Both the position numbers and the translations under genes were made by a program. Shown here piece after piece: positions 61,973 through 64,000 of a stretch of 64,000 nt of DNA (position 1 is its first letter; every line of letters begins with the position of its first letter). The notes beneath the pieces were generated by a model. It did not search any database, had not been told where the DNA came from, and worked only from the letters and a program-made list of their open reading frames with translations. Origin of the DNA: Rhodovibrionaceae bacterium (GTDB taxonomy: Bacteria > Pseudomonadota > Alphaproteobacteria > Kiloniellales > DSM-21159); NCBI GenBank assembly GCA_028279885.1, contig JANQMX010000037.1, positions 1 to 64,000 on the forward strand. Reading direction: 5' to 3'.

Positions 61973-63301
61973 ATGACACGTGCCGGACAGCCTCGCGGAG
62001 GAGGGAGCCCGGGCCTCTTCGAGGCTTCGGCGCCGCGCCCTTTGGCCGATGCCTTGCGACCGCAGACCCTGGACGAAGTGGTCGGACAGGACCACCTGCT
62101 CGGGCCGGAAGGGCCGATCGGGCGCATGCGGACGCAGGGGCGCCTGGCCTCAATGGTCCTCTGGGGGCCGCCGGGCTGCGGCAAGACCACCATCGCCCGG
62201 CTGCTGGCCGAGGAGGTCGATCTCGCCTTCGAACCGCTTTCGGCGATCTTCTCCGGCGTGGCCGATCTCCGGAAGGTCTTCGCCCGTGCCCAGGAGCGCC
62301 GCCTGGCCGGGCAGGGGACCCTGCTGTTCATCGACGAGGTGCACCGCTTCAACCGCGCCCAGCAGGACGCCTTTTTGCCTCACGTAGAGGACGGTACGGT
62401 CATCCTGATTGGAGCAACGACAGAGAATCCCTCCTTCGAGCTCAATCCCGCGCTGCTCTCCCGCGCCCAGGTCTATGTCCTCAAGCGCCTCGACGAGGCA
62501 GCCCTGGAGCAGCTCTTGTCCCGGGCCGAAGCGCACGAAGCGCGCAGCCTGCCGCTGGAGCCCGAAGCACGGCAGGCGCTGCTCGCCATGGCCGATGGCG
62601 ACGGGCGCTACCTCCTGAACATGGCGGAGGAGCTTTTCGCGCTGCATGGAGACAATACGCTCGATACCGCGCGTTTGACCGAGGTGGTGCAGCGCCGGGC
62701 GCCGCTCTACGACAAGGGGCAGGAGAGCCACTACAACCTGATCAGCGCGCTGCATAAGTCGCTGCGCGGCTCGGATGCCGACGCGGCGCTCTATTGGCTG
62801 GCGCGCATGTTGGCCGGCGGCGAGGACCCGCACTATATCGCCCGGCGCTTGACCCGTTTCGCCGTCGAGGATGTCGGGCTCGCCGAGCCTCAGGCGCTAC
62901 CCCAGGCCATCGCCGCCTGGCAGGCCTTCGAGCGAATCGGCAGCCCGGAGGGCGAGCTGGCGATCGCGCAACTCGTGCTGTTCCTCGCAACGGCGCCGAA
63001 GTCGAATGCCGGCTATGGTGCTTACAAGGGCGCCATGCGGGCAGCGAAGGAGACCGGCTCGCTGATGCCGCCCATGCACATCCTCAACGCGCCCACACGC
63101 CTGATGAAGGACCTCGGTTACGGCGCGGGCTATGCCTACGACCACGACGCGGAAGAGGGCTTCTCCGGCCAGAACTACTTCCCAGACGGCATGGCGCGCC
63201 AGCAGTTCTACCGCCCCGTGGCCCGCGGCTTCGAGCGCGAGATCGAAAAGCGCCTGGCCTACTGGGCCAAGCTGCGCGCCCAGCGAGCTGAGGAAGAGTA
63301 G
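61973..63301 (+). CDS. rarA: Replication-associated recombination protein A (MgsA/RarA ATPase)
   Basis: A 442-residue AAA+ ATPase that acts at stalled replication forks. Walker A is GPPGCGKTT (residues 65-73), Walker B is LLFIDEVHRFN, sensor 1 is VILIGATTENPSF and the C-terminal tetramerisation domain contains YGAYKGAMRAAKETGSLMPPMHILNAPTRLMKDLGYG. RPQTLDEVVGQDHLLGPEGP is the usual N-terminus. The N-terminal 20 residues are variable. Confidence 0.95.
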   Translation: MTRAGQPRGGGSPGLFEASAPRPLADALRPQTLDEVVGQDHLLGPEGPIGRMRTQGRLASMVLWGPPGCGKTTIARLLAEEVDLAFEPLSAIFSGVADLRKVFARAQERRLAGQGTLLFIDEVHRFNRAQQDAFLPHVEDGTVILIGATTENPSFELNPALLSRAQVYVLKRLDEAALEQLLSRAEAHEARSLPLEPEARQALLAMADGDGRYLLNMAEELFALHGDNTLDTARLTEVVQRRAPLYDKGQESHYNLISALHKSLRGSDADAALYWLARMLAGGEDPHYIARRLTRFAVEDVGLAEPQALPQAIAAWQAFERIGSPEGELAIAQLVLFLATAPKSNAGYGAYKGAMRAAKETGSLMPPMHILNAPTRLMKDLGYGAGYAYDHDAEEGFSGQNYFPDGMARQQFYRPVARGFEREIEKRLAYWAKLRAQRAEEE

Positions 63302-63304
63302 GGG

Positions 63305-64000
63305 CTAGAGGCCCCTGGCGAAGTCCGCGACCGCTTTGCCGATCTCTTCCGGCGAGTCCTCTTGGATGAAGTGGATGCCTTTCACCGTCACCTCCTGTTG
63401 GTTCGGCCAGCTGCGGCAGAACTCCCGCTGCGTGCCGCGTAGGATGGCGCCGGGCTCGGCATCGATGAAGAGTTTGGGCACTTCGCTGGTCGCCAGCCAG
63501 GCACCGTAGTCCTCAACGATCGCGATCACGTCCGCCGGCTCTCCGGCGATGGGCAGTTCGCGGGGCCAGGTCAAGGTGGGGCGGCGCGTCTCGCCCGCTT
63601 CCCGGAAGCGGCGGCGGTACTCGTCGTGCTCGGCCGGCGAGAGGTCGCGCAGTATGCTCATGGGCAGGATCTGCTCGACGAAGACGTTCTGGTCCAGGAC
63701 CAGCGTTTCGCCGGCCGGCGAGCGCATGGCCTGGAAGACCTCGGTGGCCTGACCGGGGAAATCCTCCCACGCGATGGGCTGTACGATGGCTTCCATGTAG
63801 GCGATGCCGGCGATCCGCTCGGGATGGCGTTTCACCCAGTGAAAGCCGAGCGCCGAGCCCCAGTCGTGCACCACCAGGACGATGCGGTCGCCGAGCCCCG
63901 GACCGATCGCGTCCATGGCGTCGAACCAGGCATCGAGATAGCGCACATGGTCGACAAAACGGTAGGAGCCATCGCTCGACTTGCCCGAGTCCCCCATGCC
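63305..64000 (-). CDS. Haloalkane dehalogenase-like alpha/beta hydrolase, N-terminus cut by window edge
   Basis: The last 232 residues of an alpha/beta hydrolase whose beginning is beyond position 64000 (frame still open, reading GMGDSGKS). The nucleophile is the aspartate in VVHDWGSALGFHW, with the tryptophan next to it used for halide binding. The YMEAIVQPIAWEDFP glutamate is the catalytic acid of the DhaA/LinB subgroup, and the histidine is in KGIHFIQEDSPEEIG. These features fit haloalkane dehalogenases, which replace a halogen on an alkane by hydroxyl. The halide-stabilising residue before the cut cannot be checked. It is convergent with rarA. Confidence 0.83.
   Translation of the reverse strand, partial: GMGDSGKSSDGSYRFVDHVRYLDAWFDAMDAIGPGLGDRIVLVVHDWGSALGFHWVKRHPERIAGIAYMEAIVQPIAWEDFPGQATEVFQAMRSPAGETLVLDQNVFVEQILPMSILRDLSPAEHDEYRRRFREAGETRRPTLTWPRELPIAGEPADVIAIVEDYGAWLATSEVPKLFIDAEPGAILRGTQREFCRSWPNQQEVTVKGIHFIQEDSPEEIGKAVADFARGL

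Overview
The window is GC-rich chromosomal DNA (roughly 60-65% G+C by eye) with dense, mostly intact genes on both strands, frequent 4-bp translational overlaps and few long gaps. I see no integrase, transposase, phage gene, CRISPR array, rRNA or tRNA. Gene content fits a free-living aerobic alphaproteobacterium, perhaps Rhodospirillales-like: a Tat-exported polyamine-binding protein with a potDBCA operon, a SprA-related protein, a GlxA-type regulator beside a choline sulfatase, an FdhD-linked multi-[4Fe-4S] protein and a possible EcfG-type stress promoter. The lineage is an inference.

Layout. 1-7 kb: D-aminoacylase-type amidohydrolase, a recent tandem duplication of a GNAT gene (622-bp period), and the polyamine ABC operon potD-B-C-A. 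7-11.4 kb: purB, a small periplasmic cytochrome c, a YqhA-type membrane protein, a PhyH-type oxygenase, and a lipoprotein with a possible EcfG promoter and a clear intrinsic terminator. 11.4-16.4 kb: an orphan H-NOX sensor, a 3'-end remnant of a fumarylacetoacetase gene, an AraC regulator, a HIT hydrolase, and a tyrosine-degradation operon (hppD, a VOC enzyme, fahA). 16.5-25.8 kb: ceramidase-like and CPBP membrane hydrolases, a GNAT, GFA, YtcJ-like amidohydrolase, TauD-like oxygenase, CBS pair, AI-2E permease, GYD protein and a Kef-type antiporter.

25.8-34.1 kb is the most distinctive part: a 523-bp non-coding stretch, an unrecognised cysteine-pair/serine-rich/acidic-tail protein, then a GlxA-type regulator divergent from a cluster of choline sulfatase, Rieske oxygenase, two SDRs and an L-carnitine-dehydrogenase-like enzyme. 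The Rieske gene has a one-base frameshift in a C run, exactly at its second iron-sulfur motif. 34-48 kb: MarC, NAD kinase, a glutaredoxin fusion, moaA, NlpC/P60, a multi-[4Fe-4S] protein and fdhD (molybdenum cofactor and formate dehydrogenase support, with no dehydrogenase in view), and a peptide-type ABC transporter split around fdhD and lacking its ATPases.

48-64 kb: a TPR/Sel1 protein with a FemAB-like transferase, DUF4399, a Kdo-hydroxylase-like oxygenase, a pirin preceded by palindromic sites, a SprA-related protein, an M20 peptidase facing a PuuA-type glutamine synthetase and RidA, a DegP-type protease, a three-part glycosylation module (STT3-like GT-C, GT2, GtrA), rarA, and a haloalkane-dehalogenase-like gene cut by the right edge. 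Polyamine and amino-acid nitrogen use recurs (Pot operon, PuuA-like synthetase, RidA, amidohydrolases), as does quaternary-ammonium and sulfate-ester use.
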